A stretch of 44,652 nt of DNA from Candidatus Zambryskiibacteriota bacterium (GCA_003173855.1 PPGI01000005.1:1-44652), one strand, 5' to 3'. Counted from the first letter of the stretch, positions 19,997 through 30,868 are shown. Numbers and translations are program-made. Notes: generated by a model from the letters alone, not told the origin.

Positions 19997-20803
19997 ATGA
20001 TTAGAATTCTTGAGGAAGTTGTCACTCGATGTGGATGGTTAGTGTTAGAACTGAAAAAAAGTTCGATGCAGGCCGAAGATAAATCTGAGGCCATTGGACA
20101 ACATTTTTCCTTGAAAGCTGATCGAGAATCACAAAGATTAGGTCTCGATTTTTTCAAGGATATGTGCCCGGAAGAAAAGATTATCGCCGAAGAAAGTGTT
20201 TCTGCGGAATCGATTCCACCTGATTGTATAGTCTTTGATCCACTTGATGGAACCACAAACTTCTTCAACGGAATTGATGATTTTGGAGTAACAGCAACTC
20301 AATTCCGCAATGGGCAACCTTCTGCTAGCGCTACTTTTTTCCCTAAAAGAAACTTGCTTGTAACAGCAGTACGCGGTCAAGGTTGTTGTCTTGGACCACA
20401 CGATGTGGATCAACGAATCAAAAAAATTCCTTGGCATGGAAAAATGGACAAGACAGAAATCGGTACTGATATCGGCTCTTGGACCATTTCGCAAGGGACT
20501 CTTGATACGGTAATCAAGCCAATAGCTGAGAAATTCAACATCTTGAGTTCTATGGCTGCAGTCGAGGGTGGACGTCGCGTTCTTTTCGGATTAACAGGAG
20601 CTTATTTCAACCTCGGAATCGCAAAAATCTGGGATGCGGCAGGAATGGCACTTGCCATCGAAGAAGCTGGTGGAGTTGTCTGTGCTCCGGATGGTGGACC
20701 AATGGTCTGGAATACGCTTCACTGCGACTGGATCATGGCAATTAATTCCGAACTTGCAGAAGTTGTTCTCGAACACAGTCGAAACTGGAAAAGGAGAACG
20801 TGA
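19997..20803 (+). CDS. Inositol monophosphatase family protein
   Basis: DPLDGTTNFFNG, WDAAGMALAIEEAGG; SD GGAGG-N5-ATG. Confidence 0.9.
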   Translation: MIRILEEVVTRCGWLVLELKKSSMQAEDKSEAIGQHFSLKADRESQRLGLDFFKDMCPEEKIIAEESVSAESIPPDCIVFDPLDGTTNFFNGIDDFGVTATQFRNGQPSASATFFPKRNLLVTAVRGQGCCLGPHDVDQRIKKIPWHGKMDKTEIGTDIGSWTISQGTLDTVIKPIAEKFNILSSMAAVEGGRRVLFGLTGAYFNLGIAKIWDAAGMALAIEEAGGVVCAPDGGPMVWNTLHCDWIMAINSELAEVVLEHSRNWKRRT

Positions 20804-20990
20804 TGATTGACTTCATTCGAGGAGATGCAAAAGATGCCAACTTAGATTCATTCATGAGAGGATGGATCATTGGCCACATGCACACGGGAATTCAAGGAAC
20901 CAGGCTCCCGCATACGGAGTGACAGTGAGATGGCCGTCTGGTCCCAAACCAAAACAAAGTTATCGCGAAATAGTTGTTGCGGGGCATTAA
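20803..20990 (+). pseudogene. Small ORF (~60 aa) apparently disrupted by a single frameshift
   Basis: Frame 1 from ATG 20803 (MIDFIRGDAKDANLDSFMRGWIIGHM) stops at TGA 20920; the -1 frame continues AHGNSRNQAPAYGVTVRWPSGPKPKQSYREIVVAGH* to TAA 20988; SD AAGGAG upstream. Confidence 0.5.
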
Positions 20991-21011
20991 TGCCCCGCTT
21001 CTTCTTTTTTA
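20979..21011 (+). terminator. Intrinsic terminator
   Basis: GCGGGGCATTAATGCCCCGC followed by TTCTTCTTTTTT. Confidence 0.85.
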
Positions 21012-21032
21012 AAAAAATGCTAGTCTTAATAA

Positions 21033-21533
21033 ATGGACGAATTATCTTTATGGTTAGAGCCGACCGGAGAAGATTTAGAAAGAATTTCTAAAATTTTTAA
21101 TAATATTCAAAGAGAATACAATTCCCCTATTTTTATTCCACATGTCACGTTAATTGATAATATCCCACAGGAATCACAAGAGATTGAATCAAAGGTCACA
21201 AATTTAAAATGTCAGAAATTTAAAATAAAATTTAAAGCCATAAATATTGGAAAAAAAATTTACAATTCAATTTTTCTTGAATGTGAACAAAGTCTAGAAC
21301 TTATGAAATTAAATAAATCGGCACAAGAAGTATACTCAAAAAAATATACTTACAATCCACATATGAGTGTTATTTATGGAAATTTTAGTTATGAAGGAAA
21401 GCAAAAAATAATTCAAGATCTTACAAAAGTTGGGTTAGATAATTTTAATTTTGAAGCAAAAACAATTTCTTTATGGCATGCTGAAGGTGAAACTTCTAAC
21501 TGGAAAAAAATATTTGAAAAGAACTTAAATTAA
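21033..21533 (+). CDS. 2'-5' RNA ligase-like / 2H phosphoesterase family protein
   Basis: Paired motifs HVTLIDNI and HMSVIYGN. Confidence 0.75.
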   Translation: MDELSLWLEPTGEDLERISKIFNNIQREYNSPIFIPHVTLIDNIPQESQEIESKVTNLKCQKFKIKFKAINIGKKIYNSIFLECEQSLELMKLNKSAQEVYSKKYTYNPHMSVIYGNFSYEGKQKIIQDLTKVGLDNFNFEAKTISLWHAEGETSNWKKIFEKNLN

Positions 21534-22123
21534 ACCTTACTTAACCTCAAAGCAAGATCATAGATCTGATATCTTGCTAATGTATAGGTTACTAGATTTG
21601 AATTTTTAATGGCACGTGATATTGGAACAATAATTATTTCTGTAAATTCTCTTTCGTTTATGATTCCATGATGCTTGTTAACTAATTCAGCTAATGTGTG
21701 TGGATTTTTTATTTCAACAATTCCCAGATGTACGACCTGATCACAAAAAGATGTAGCTAAATGCTGTTTGCCTACTATTTTTATTGATTCTGGTTTAACT
21801 TTGATGCCTGATTCTTCAACAAGTTCTCTAGCCATTTCCTTCTTTAAATTTCTTCCTTTTTTTGTAAGCCCTCCTGGCGCTTCAAGGCACATAGCATCAA
21901 CTGCTGGACGATATTGTTTAACTAAAACTATAAACCATTCTTTCTTTTTTTTATCATAAAAATAAGGAAGAATACTGACAGCTGGACCAGTTTCAAAAAC
22001 ATGTCTCAAAAACCTGTACATTGTTCCATTACGAAGACTAATCTGCGCAGTTCTTCGAGTAAAACGAAAAACATTATGAAATTTCTTTGAGATCGGCTCA
22101 ATTTTTATTAGCTTACCTTCCAT
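21530..22123 (-). CDS. NUDIX hydrolase
   Basis: EAPGGLTKKGRNLKKEMARELVEESG (slightly degenerate Nudix box). Confidence 0.8.
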   Translation of the reverse strand: MEGKLIKIEPISKKFHNVFRFTRRTAQISLRNGTMYRFLRHVFETGPAVSILPYFYDKKKKEWFIVLVKQYRPAVDAMCLEAPGGLTKKGRNLKKEMARELVEESGIKVKPESIKIVGKQHLATSFCDQVVHLGIVEIKNPHTLAELVNKHHGIINEREFTEIIIVPISRAIKNSNLVTYTLARYQIYDLALRLSKV

Positions 22124-22124
22124 A

Positions 22125-23009
22125 CTATTTAATAGATTTTATAAATTTCTTGAATTCTTTTCCAAACAAGGGATTGTTTAATCCAAAAACAACAGTTGCC
22201 TTGAGAAAATCTAATTTATTTCCTGTATCTTGAATACTACCTAAACATTGATAAGCATATAAATCATTGTCATGTGAATATTCTTTCAATGCATCAGCTA
22301 ATTTTATTTCACCACTTTTGTGATTTTTCAGCATTGTTTCTAAGTAATTGAAAATTTTTGGAGTTAGAACATATTTACCAGTCATAATAAATCTACTTGG
22401 AGCAAGTTTTGGACCTGGCTTTTCTATAATATCACTTACCAAATGAAGTCGACCTATAGATTTTTTAATAGCTATAACGCCAAATCGCGATGTAGCTTCT
22501 AGTGGCACTTCTTCAACAGATATAATTGGTGCATTTTTTTTGTTGTAAATATCAATTAATTGTTTTAAAAATGGTACTTCGTGGAAACCCAAAAGATCAC
22601 CCATGCTAACTGCAAATGCTTCATTTGGCTTGATAAATTTTTTAGCAAACAAAATCGAATGCCCATCTCCTAGTGTAGAATTTTTTTCTATAAATCTGAA
22701 TTTTATCCTAGTAATAAGGTCTGTGAATACAAGATGATCTTTCGGTGCAAGGTTTCTGTCCTTAAAGGCGCTACTAAGATATTCATCATGAAATTTCTTT
22801 GAAAAATACTGGGCAATGCTTTTCTTACGAGAACTAATAATAAAAATAATTTCAGTTATTCCAGAGGCATATGCTTCCTCAACTATATACTGCAAAACTG
22901 GCTTATCTACCAAATGGGTAAGCTCTTTAGGATAAGCACTTGAAGATGGTAGAAATCTCGTACCAAAACCAGCAAGTGGTACAATTAACTTTGTTATTTT
23001 CTTAGACAT
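22125..23009 (-). CDS. galU: UTP--glucose-1-phosphate uridylyltransferase
   Basis: VPLAGFGTRFLPSSSAYPKELTHLVDKPVLQYIVEEA. Confidence 0.92.
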   Translation of the reverse strand: MSKKITKLIVPLAGFGTRFLPSSSAYPKELTHLVDKPVLQYIVEEAYASGITEIIFIISSRKKSIAQYFSKKFHDEYLSSAFKDRNLAPKDHLVFTDLITRIKFRFIEKNSTLGDGHSILFAKKFIKPNEAFAVSMGDLLGFHEVPFLKQLIDIYNKKNAPIISVEEVPLEATSRFGVIAIKKSIGRLHLVSDIIEKPGPKLAPSRFIMTGKYVLTPKIFNYLETMLKNHKSGEIKLADALKEYSHDNDLYAYQCLGSIQDTGNKLDFLKATVVFGLNNPLFGKEFKKFIKSIK

Positions 23010-23033
23010 CAGAGCAATATTTACATAGAAATC

Positions 23034-23723
23034 CTAATCTGTAAATCGATATTTTATGATAGTCCAAAGTATTTTAAACCCGTGTTTCCAGTTTATATGT
23101 TTCCCTTCTGCATAGTTTCTAGGATAATAATGAATTGGTACATCAATAATTTTTTTGCCTCTTTTTAAAAGCTTGCATAACAATTCATTATCAAAATCAA
23201 AATCATTTGTTTTTATTTCAATATTTAATATTTCGCTTTTGAAGGCCTTATAACACCCTTCATATTCATCCAAATTTGTTAAATACAATATATTTGTAGT
23301 CCAAGTAATAACACTGTTCCCTACCCAGCCGAAAAAAGCATTGAAAAAATCCATATCCTTTCTAAACCCTCTATTCATTCTTACTCCGTTTACCACCTCA
23401 CTTTTATTTTCTAAAATCGGCCTTATCACTTCTGGATAATCCATTGGATCATATTCAAGATCTGCATCTTGAAAGATAATAATATCTCCAGTCGCTTCTT
23501 TTATTCCCGCTTTTAAGGCACCTCCTTTTCTTCGATTAGGATTTAAAGTTAAGACTCTTATACCGGAAATGTTTTTTAAAATATTAGCCGTATCATCCTT
23601 AGAGCCATTGTCCACGACAATTATTTCTTTCTCAACACTAAGTTGTACATCTTTCACCTTTTGGACAATCTGGGCAATTGTTCTAGACTCGTTATAAGCC
23701 GGAATTATTACTGATAATTTCAT
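23034..23723 (-). CDS. Glycosyltransferase family 2 (dolichyl-phosphate-sugar synthase-like)
   Basis: [41 protein letters not shown]. Confidence 0.93.
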   Translation of the reverse strand: MKLSVIIPAYNESRTIAQIVQKVKDVQLSVEKEIIVVDNGSKDDTANILKNISGIRVLTLNPNRRKGGALKAGIKEATGDIIIFQDADLEYDPMDYPEVIRPILENKSEVVNGVRMNRGFRKDMDFFNAFFGWVGNSVITWTTNILYLTNLDEYEGCYKAFKSEILNIEIKTNDFDFDNELLCKLLKRGKKIIDVPIHYYPRNYAEGKHINWKHGFKILWTIIKYRFTD

Positions 23724-23749
23724 ATTTTTTAAGTCTATCTTAAAAAGAT

Positions 23750-24841
23750 CTAGAATGGTAGGTTGACAAAGTTTAAGATAAAAGCGTCCATGAGATACGC
23801 CGACAATACGTAAACCAACAAGAGCAAGATAAAAAGATAATTATATTTTTTGAATTTACTCATAAAATAAACTGAAACTATGACTGCAGCTGGCATAGTT
23901 ATAAACAAAACTCTGGTTACCACAGGCCAAGCAAGCACAGACAAACAAGAAAGAAGCAGCAAGAAAATAAAAAAAATATCTTTATTTTTAAACATTTCCT
24001 GGTAACGCTTTAAAAGCAAATACAAACCTGGAAAAAATAAAAACCACCCGAAGTTATAAATTGAACCAAAAGACTTTATAAATTCTACTACCCTATTTTG
24101 GTAAGAATAAACTTTCTGGTGATGTACCCAATCTAAGTAAGTATAATGATTGTAAGAGATATATGAATATATATTTAAAATAATAAAAGGAAGGAAAGAT
24201 AGTATTCCAGTAACAATCACTTTCCAAAAAATTTGTTTCCAATTCTTCCAATCACTCCAAATTATTACTCCAAAAAGAACTGCATATGAGACAAAAGCAT
24301 ACTCTTTATATATTCCGCCTAGACCTATGAGTAGAGCAGAAATATAAAGCCATTTAGTTTGTCCATCTTCAAGATATCTATATGAAAAATAAACAGAGGC
24401 AATGTATGCCGCCCACCCACCCATATCCATAAGATAGCCGAGACCAAATGTGATCGCAGCATAATTAATCATAAGAAACAAAGTGCCAATAAATGAAATC
24501 CGAGAATCAGAAAAAAATCTTTTGAGAAGTGAATAAAAGAAAAGTCCTGAAGTAACATAAAGAATTCCATCTAATATAAGCCATGAAGCCGCAATACTGT
24601 GCGTAAATAAATTAAGAAATATTATTAACACGAGACCAAGATAAGTTGTAATAATCATCATGGGTAGAAAACCTGATGGACGAATTCCTGTTTCTAGGAC
24701 TTGAATGCTTCCTGTGTAGAGCAAACTATCCCCTGCAATTTGCGGCTTTAAAACATATGGAGAAAAAATAGCAAGAGCAATGAGAACTATAAAAATAACA
24801 ACCTTATGTTTGTCATTAATAAAATCGCGAATAAAAGACAT
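23750..24841 (-). CDS. Polytopic membrane protein (GT-C/GT39-like)
   Basis: Many hydrophobic segments; context. Confidence 0.5.
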   Translation of the reverse strand: MSFIRDFINDKHKVVIFIVLIALAIFSPYVLKPQIAGDSLLYTGSIQVLETGIRPSGFLPMMIITTYLGLVLIIFLNLFTHSIAASWLILDGILYVTSGLFFYSLLKRFFSDSRISFIGTLFLMINYAAITFGLGYLMDMGGWAAYIASVYFSYRYLEDGQTKWLYISALLIGLGGIYKEYAFVSYAVLFGVIIWSDWKNWKQIFWKVIVTGILSFLPFIILNIYSYISYNHYTYLDWVHHQKVYSYQNRVVEFIKSFGSIYNFGWFLFFPGLYLLLKRYQEMFKNKDIFFIFLLLLSCLSVLAWPVVTRVLFITMPAAVIVSVYFMSKFKKYNYLFILLLLVYVLSAYLMDAFILNFVNLPF

Positions 24842-24855
24842 GTATTAATTATAAA

Positions 24856-25731
24856 CTATTTTTTTCTTCCCAAGATATATAAATGCGCTGCGACTGCATC
24901 TGAACCTGGAATTTTTATAAATAAATAATCTAAATATTTGAGAGGTCCTAAAACGAGCATAAAAATATGTGCTAAAAAAGGTGCAGCTTTTTTATATCCA
25001 AAAGAAAAAATTACACCCAAAAAATATGCCATGAACATAAGAAGTGCACTCCACGGGCCCGACCGGACGCCTGACTCCACAATTTCAAGATCTGAAAACA
25101 AATGCTTGAGTCCCGAAATCGTCCAACGGTTATAATCATCAGGAGAGGCATGAAATGGATGAATAAACGGTGCACTAACATAGATGTAGCCTCCCTTTTT
25201 GGCTACTCGGACCATTTCACGAGCAAAATCGACCGGATCAGAAACATGCTCAAAAACAGATTCCGAGACCAGTGCATCGATCGAATTGTCTCGAAATGGA
25301 AGACGAGTTGCAGAAGCGACAATATCAACTTGTGGAAAAGGAAAGACATCAATATTTATAAATTCTTTGCCTAATCTCTCTGGACCAGAACCAACATCGA
25401 CCACCACTGATTTTTTGTCTACATATTTTAGTATCATCCGTGGTCCATTTACGAGCATCATTACCGGGCAAAATACGTGCCAAATAGAATAATAAATTTT
25501 CGGATTCTTTTTTAAAAATGATTTAAGCCAATTTACCCCCGAAACATGTTCATCAGATTGTTTTTTATAAAATGCCGACTCAATCAAAATTGGTCGATTA
25601 CCAGAATCAATTTCGAAAGAGCCGTGTGTAGCACATTTGTAAGAGCCACCAACTTTCTCTAAATTTCCATAACAAAATGGGCAACAGATTATTTTTGAAT
25701 GATCACCTGTTCTGTATATTCCTTGTTTCAT
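24856..25731 (-). CDS. SAM-dependent methyltransferase with N-terminal Zn-ribbon-like region
   Basis: CCPFCYGNL...CATHG; VVDVGSGPERLGKEFINIDVFPFP. Confidence 0.8.
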   Translation of the reverse strand: MKQGIYRTGDHSKIICCPFCYGNLEKVGGSYKCATHGSFEIDSGNRPILIESAFYKKQSDEHVSGVNWLKSFLKKNPKIYYSIWHVFCPVMMLVNGPRMILKYVDKKSVVVDVGSGPERLGKEFINIDVFPFPQVDIVASATRLPFRDNSIDALVSESVFEHVSDPVDFAREMVRVAKKGGYIYVSAPFIHPFHASPDDYNRWTISGLKHLFSDLEIVESGVRSGPWSALLMFMAYFLGVIFSFGYKKAAPFLAHIFMLVLGPLKYLDYLFIKIPGSDAVAAHLYILGRKK

Positions 25732-25734
25732 AAT

Positions 25735-26679
25735 TTAGAATTTTCGAACCTTAGCATAAATGACTATAATACCGCCATGCCTAAAAATAGTTTCAAAAAA
25801 AATTATAGGAATTGTTATCAAAATTGCAAATGGAGCCAAGAGTAATGTAATTATTAATTCCCATGTTTGTATACTCCGCATTGAGTAATTTTTAAATGTA
25901 ATTTTACCATTCAGAAAATCGTAAAAAATATTTTTAGAATGAGTAATCCAATTTAAGATACTTTGAAGTAAACCGAATTCAGAATAAATTGGAGAGTAAT
26001 GAGAAATTTTTATAACCGAAAATCCTTCATCCTGTAATAAAGAAACAAGACCGTCTTTTGTAAAATGAAATAAATGCCTTGGGACATCAAGATTAAACCA
26101 GTTTCTGCCCATAATTTTTGCTTGGATTGAATCAAGATTTGGTACTTCTATAATAAGCACACCGTTAGGATCTAACAGGCTTCGGATTTTTTTTAAATAC
26201 TCGCGTGGACGAGAAATATGCTCAAAAACATGCCAGAGGGTAATTAAATTAAAATAATGTTCTCTAAATGGAATATCCAAAAAATCTCCTTGATGAATTG
26301 TAGTAGTTTCGTTCTCGAAGTGTTTTGATGGCGCAAGTTCTGTGCCTTCTGCCTCCCAACCATTTCGAAGTAAAAGTCTAACTAATCTTCCATTCCCAGC
26401 ACCAATATCTAGAGCTCGAAGCTTTCTTGTTTTACCAAACATTTTTTCTATGCGCCAAATTCTTACAGAGTTTATAAAACTATCTGTTATAGATTTTCGA
26501 TTACCGTAATAATCCTTGCTATAGTATTTTCCAATATCGTCTAGAACAGGAGTTTGCCCTATCGAACATACTGGACAATAACAAACTAAAAATTTCTCTC
26601 GGCTAATGTAATCAATTGATTTATAAAGTTGCTCAGTTTGAGCACCACAGAAACGACACAAATAGATATTGTTTTGCAT
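25735..26679 (-). CDS. SAM-dependent methyltransferase with N-terminal zinc-binding region
   Basis: CRFCGAQ...CYCPVC; ALDIGAGNGRLVRLL, LWHVFEHI. Confidence 0.85.
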   Translation of the reverse strand: MQNNIYLCRFCGAQTEQLYKSIDYISREKFLVCYCPVCSIGQTPVLDDIGKYYSKDYYGNRKSITDSFINSVRIWRIEKMFGKTRKLRALDIGAGNGRLVRLLLRNGWEAEGTELAPSKHFENETTTIHQGDFLDIPFREHYFNLITLWHVFEHISRPREYLKKIRSLLDPNGVLIIEVPNLDSIQAKIMGRNWFNLDVPRHLFHFTKDGLVSLLQDEGFSVIKISHYSPIYSEFGLLQSILNWITHSKNIFYDFLNGKITFKNYSMRSIQTWELIITLLLAPFAILITIPIIFFETIFRHGGIIVIYAKVRKF

Positions 26680-26710
26680 GTCTTGGTCATGATACTATCA
26701 TTTAAATAAC
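26680..26710. promoter_or_regulatory. 31-bp divergent promoter region with mirrored -10 boxes
   Basis: ATGATA-C-TATCAT at 26689-26701; each -10 is 9 nt from its start codon. Confidence 0.6.
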
Positions 26711-28363
26711 ATGTATACGAGGCTTAAAGAAAACTGGCCGATCGTAAGTATTCTTGTTTTAGCATTTCTTCTGCGAATCGTGGGCATAATGTACAATATG
26801 CCGTTTCGCGATAATCCTGACGAGCCAACTTTTATTCACACGGCTCTTCAAATGATTCATCTTCGAACTCTTATTCCTTCACTCCATGTTGCCGATTTTA
26901 AATTAATTCTTGCCTATCCGCCTTATTTTGCTTATGTACTTTTAATTCCAACATTAGTAATTTTAGCAATTCAATATTTTTCTTGGCACACAACTACCAC
27001 ACTATTTACAGCAAAACTTCTTTATAATTTGACTCCATATTATATAGTTGCTCGCTTTATAAATATTCTTGTAGGAACAGCAATTGTTTATTTAGTTTAT
27101 AAAGTTGCATTATCGTTCTTTAAATCACGAAAGGCTGCTTATGCCAGCGCCTTTCTTGTCGCCACCAGCATACTTCAAGAAGTGCTTTCAATGACAGCCA
27201 AACACTGGATACAAGTTAGTTTCGTTTTCATGTTCGTATTGTTTTTCTTGACTCGAGAAAATAGAACTAAAAAGCAACGATACCTATACGCTATACTAGG
27301 ATCAGGAATTGGCATGGGATTTTCTGCAGCCTGCGGCATGTCACTAATTCTCGTAGGTCTTTATTACCTTATTTTTGATTTTGAAAATTGGGAAAATTTA
27401 AAACAAGATTTTTCGTGGATTTTCTCGTATGGATTTATATTTCTAATTCTTTCATTTATTCCTTGGCTTCTTTGGCACCAAAGTAATTTCTTTACAACTG
27501 CTGCAACTGTTTCTCAAAGTAAATCATTTTTAATGCTGCTTATAAGTCCGTGGTCACTTCTGTCACGAATGGCATTTTCTGAGGTAAGTTTATTTGTTTT
27601 AAGCATTGGTGGATTTCTTTTTCTTTTGGATGATGCGCCGAAAAAAGGCCTTCTTCTCTTTGGACAAATTTACCTTTATTCCGCTGCTTTTTATATAATT
27701 TTCTTTCTTGAAGGACGTTATGTGGGCCCAGTTATTCCATTTCTTTGTCTCTTAGGTGGTTATTGTGTTGCAAGACTTTGGGAGAATAAAGTTGGTATTG
27801 TGATTGCTTGCATATTACTTACAATACCTGTTGCTGCATCATTACGTGTTAGCTATCTCGCACTTCAAAATGACACAAACATACATGTTAAAAATTGGGT
27901 GGAGATATATCTTAAACCAAACGATCGAGTTATAGTTTATGGTGATCCATTTCGTTTACCTATGACTTCCAAAGGCATTGCTGAACTTCGAACAATTGAT
28001 CCCCTGGCAGTAGCTTCGACAGATTTGGCGGACGAAACACTTGATCGTCATGATATTCCTTACGCCTTAGATATAGGTCCAAATTTTAAAAATGATTTTA
28101 GTTTTTTAAAAACACTTCCTGAATACGCAAAGGAGAAAAAATATAAATATTTTATTCTTGTAACTGAGCGTTTGCAGGACATAAAAGACAGTGATTCAGA
28201 AAAAGCTTTAGCTAGGTTAGCCGATTCCGGAAAAATTATTGAAAAATTTGATGGAATGAGTCCGAAAATCTCAATTGCAAACACAGAATTCGCGGGTACA
28301 TTATTTGATCTATTTAGCAGCAAATTGCCAGGACGTACAATTATTATTTATAAATTGCCTTAA
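26711..28363 (+). CDS. Polytopic membrane glycosyltransferase (GT39/PMT-like)
   Basis: FRDNPDEPTFIHTALQM (N-terminal acidic loop), multi-TM. Confidence 0.7.
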   Translation: MYTRLKENWPIVSILVLAFLLRIVGIMYNMPFRDNPDEPTFIHTALQMIHLRTLIPSLHVADFKLILAYPPYFAYVLLIPTLVILAIQYFSWHTTTTLFTAKLLYNLTPYYIVARFINILVGTAIVYLVYKVALSFFKSRKAAYASAFLVATSILQEVLSMTAKHWIQVSFVFMFVLFFLTRENRTKKQRYLYAILGSGIGMGFSAACGMSLILVGLYYLIFDFENWENLKQDFSWIFSYGFIFLILSFIPWLLWHQSNFFTTAATVSQSKSFLMLLISPWSLLSRMAFSEVSLFVLSIGGFLFLLDDAPKKGLLLFGQIYLYSAAFYIIFFLEGRYVGPVIPFLCLLGGYCVARLWENKVGIVIACILLTIPVAASLRVSYLALQNDTNIHVKNWVEIYLKPNDRVIVYGDPFRLPMTSKGIAELRTIDPLAVASTDLADETLDRHDIPYALDIGPNFKNDFSFLKTLPEYAKEKKYKYFILVTERLQDIKDSDSEKALARLADSGKIIEKFDGMSPKISIANTEFAGTLFDLFSSKLPGRTIIIYKLP

Positions 28364-29111
28364 ATTGCGGATAATCGGCAAGTCCAATTTTTAGAAATAT
28401 ATATTTTCTCATTACATTTAGAACAGCAAATCCATACTGAACACTTCGTCTAAAATTTATCATTGATGCATCAGGAAAATATTTTGTACTAATGGGTATC
28501 TCTCCGATGCGAATACCGGCAATTTTCATTTGTACAATAATTTCAGTATCAAAAACAAAATCATCAGAATTATATTCAAGCGGCAACAGTAAAACTTTCT
28601 TACTGTAGGCTCTAAATCCAGAATGATACTCGCTTAAATGATTTCCAAGGATTAAATTTTCAATACCAGTCAAAAAAATATTCGAAACAAATTTCCAAAT
28701 TGGCATACCGCCTTCTAGAGCATTTTTTTTAATTAGCATTCTAGAACCAAAAATGGCATCATTTTCTCCTCTTGCGATGGGAGCGATCATTTCCGGAATG
28801 AATTTTGGGTCATATTGAAAATCCGGATGAACCATAACCACAATATCGGCACCAGATTTCAATGCTTCTTTATAACAAGTCTTCTGATTTCCACCATAAC
28901 CGCAATTTTTTGGATGAACAAATGTTTTAATGCCTAATTCCTTGGCCACTTCGACTGTATTATCTTTGCTAGCATCATCGACTAAAATAATGTCATCAAC
29001 AATATTTTTTGGAATAGCATCATATGTAATTTTCAAAGTTTTTGCAGCATTGTAAGCCGGCAAAACAACTACTACTTTTTTACCATTTATCATTGTTTTA
29101 CATTGTTGCAA
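28344..29111 (-). CDS. Glycosyltransferase family 2
   Basis: VVLPAYNAAKTLKITYDAIP, LVDDASKDNT, VHPDFQYDP. Confidence 0.92.
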   Translation of the reverse strand: MQQCKTMINGKKVVVVLPAYNAAKTLKITYDAIPKNIVDDIILVDDASKDNTVEVAKELGIKTFVHPKNCGYGGNQKTCYKEALKSGADIVVMVHPDFQYDPKFIPEMIAPIARGENDAIFGSRMLIKKNALEGGMPIWKFVSNIFLTGIENLILGNHLSEYHSGFRAYSKKVLLLPLEYNSDDFVFDTEIIVQMKIAGIRIGEIPISTKYFPDASMINFRRSVQYGFAVLNVMRKYIFLKIGLADYPQFKAIYK

Positions 29112-30751
29112 TCATAAACTCTGGAAGAAATATATTTATCTTTTTTATTATAAATTACCTTACAAGTATTAAAATATTTTTGATATAAACTATGTTCGTC
29201 GATATGAGGGATATCTAGAATGTAAAAATATGGTTTAGTCCTGTTGAGATTGTCTCCGAATTTAGGATCAATATACAATCGTCTATCATATTTGCCTATT
29301 TCTTGAATGTTCCATCCACCATTGTCATTATACACGACAACTTTAGCAATGTTAGGATCGTTTTTAATAAACTCTACTGCATCATGAAGTAGAGCTTGGC
29401 CATTGCCGTTCCAATAACCAAAGAAATATTCTTCGATAAATACGCAATTGTAAATAATGCCAACAGGTATCACAAACATTAAAGCAAGTTTCTTGTATTC
29501 TGGTTTAAATAAAGAAATTACAACAGCAATTATTGACGATAACCAGCACAATGCGATGAACAAAAAGGAAACATAAAATGGAAATGGCCCAGAACCACCA
29601 GAAAATGGATAAACGAAATTCCATCTTAAAAATAGCGCCCTCGTAATCCAAGCTGATTTAGGATAAAGTGATGATGTGTAATGCGGGACAGATTGCAAAA
29701 TAACAAAAATAAGTCCAAAAATTATTCCTAAAAAAATAAATTCTTTTGTTCGATGATGATAAATATTAAATATTTTAACAATAACTATTGAAGTCATTAC
29801 TGTTAATGGCAAAACAAGCAATTGAAGATATCTGTCGAGCGCACCGATAGAAAAATCGAACAAAATTACATAAAAAATAAAAGAAAACACTAGGAATAAA
29901 AGAAAAACTCGAATTTTAGAAATTTCATTTTTTATCTCACTCCATCCAATAATAGGAACTAAGACTAATAGCGGTGAAGAATAAAGAATTGCTTTGGCAC
30001 ATTGAATCAAGGTCTGGAACCAGCCGCGATTTGTAGTAAAGAAATGCTTCCAATAGACGAAAGATTTATCTAAATTAAAAAAAGGCAAAATTTTTCCTGC
30101 AATAAACAAAAGAATGATAAAAAATACTATTACTCCGATAGCATACTCAAAATATTTCATTATCAATTTACGATCGAGTGTTTTTCTTTTTGACCAAATG
30201 AAATCTGCAACTATTGCTGCAATCGCTAAAATAAAACTTAGTTTAATCAGCATGCCTCCAAGCATCGCTAGAATAAGAATCGTCCACCAAAAGTTCTTAA
30301 ATTTCGTACCTTTTTTTAATTTAAAATAACTAATCAAACTTAAAAGAAAGAAAAATGGCATTATTTCACCATCAGTATCAACCATTAATGATGCTAGAAT
30401 TGAAAAATAGCCGATTATCCAAAGTGATACAGCAATAACTGCCTCGCGTTTGCCAAAAAGGAATCGAACAAGATAGTAAAGTAAAAATAAATTAATTAAC
30501 CCAAAAAACACAGGAATCATCCGAAAATTTGTATTGAATCCTACGATTGTGCCGCCAAAATGGTAAATCAATTCTCCCAATGGTGGGTGAGGAATGCTGC
30601 CTGAAGTGCTTAAATTTTCTACATTAAGCCATTTATACTCATCCTGATGCAATGGCGAATGAATTCCTGGAATACGCACCAAAATAAATACAAAAGCTAA
30701 AAAAATTATTACCAGCCACTCTTTTCTCGCCAAAGACTTGAGTTCAGTCAT
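29090..30751 (-). CDS. Polytopic membrane glycosyltransferase (GT39/ArnT-like)
   Basis: HSPLHQDEYKWLNVENL, PPLGELIYHFGG, multi-TM. Confidence 0.75.
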   Translation of the reverse strand: MTELKSLARKEWLVIIFLAFVFILVRIPGIHSPLHQDEYKWLNVENLSTSGSIPHPPLGELIYHFGGTIVGFNTNFRMIPVFFGLINLFLLYYLVRFLFGKREAVIAVSLWIIGYFSILASLMVDTDGEIMPFFFLLSLISYFKLKKGTKFKNFWWTILILAMLGGMLIKLSFILAIAAIVADFIWSKRKTLDRKLIMKYFEYAIGVIVFFIILLFIAGKILPFFNLDKSFVYWKHFFTTNRGWFQTLIQCAKAILYSSPLLVLVPIIGWSEIKNEISKIRVFLLFLVFSFIFYVILFDFSIGALDRYLQLLVLPLTVMTSIVIVKIFNIYHHRTKEFIFLGIIFGLIFVILQSVPHYTSSLYPKSAWITRALFLRWNFVYPFSGGSGPFPFYVSFLFIALCWLSSIIAVVISLFKPEYKKLALMFVIPVGIIYNCVFIEEYFFGYWNGNGQALLHDAVEFIKNDPNIAKVVVYNDNGGWNIQEIGKYDRRLYIDPKFGDNLNRTKPYFYILDIPHIDEHSLYQKYFNTCKVIYNKKDKYISSRVYDCNNVKQ

Positions 30752-30868
30752 AAAAGTAAATTAAAAAATATATAACATCTTAGCAGAAAAGAATTAAAAT
30801 ACCATCTAAATATGAGTTGCCAAAAATAATAAATGTGTTATATTCTTTTTCAGAATGTGAGGTGATAT

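Noticed and set aside
18300-21012. Transposon/integrase explanation for the SD-class islands
   Set aside because: No transposase or integrase ORF and no clear terminal inverted repeats or target duplications at the island edges; acquisition mechanism left open.
20870-21091. 73-aa ORF spanning the terminator into the 2H phosphoesterase gene
   Set aside because: Crosses a strong terminator and contains low-complexity Lys/Phe; overlaps the better-supported small ORF and the 21033 gene.
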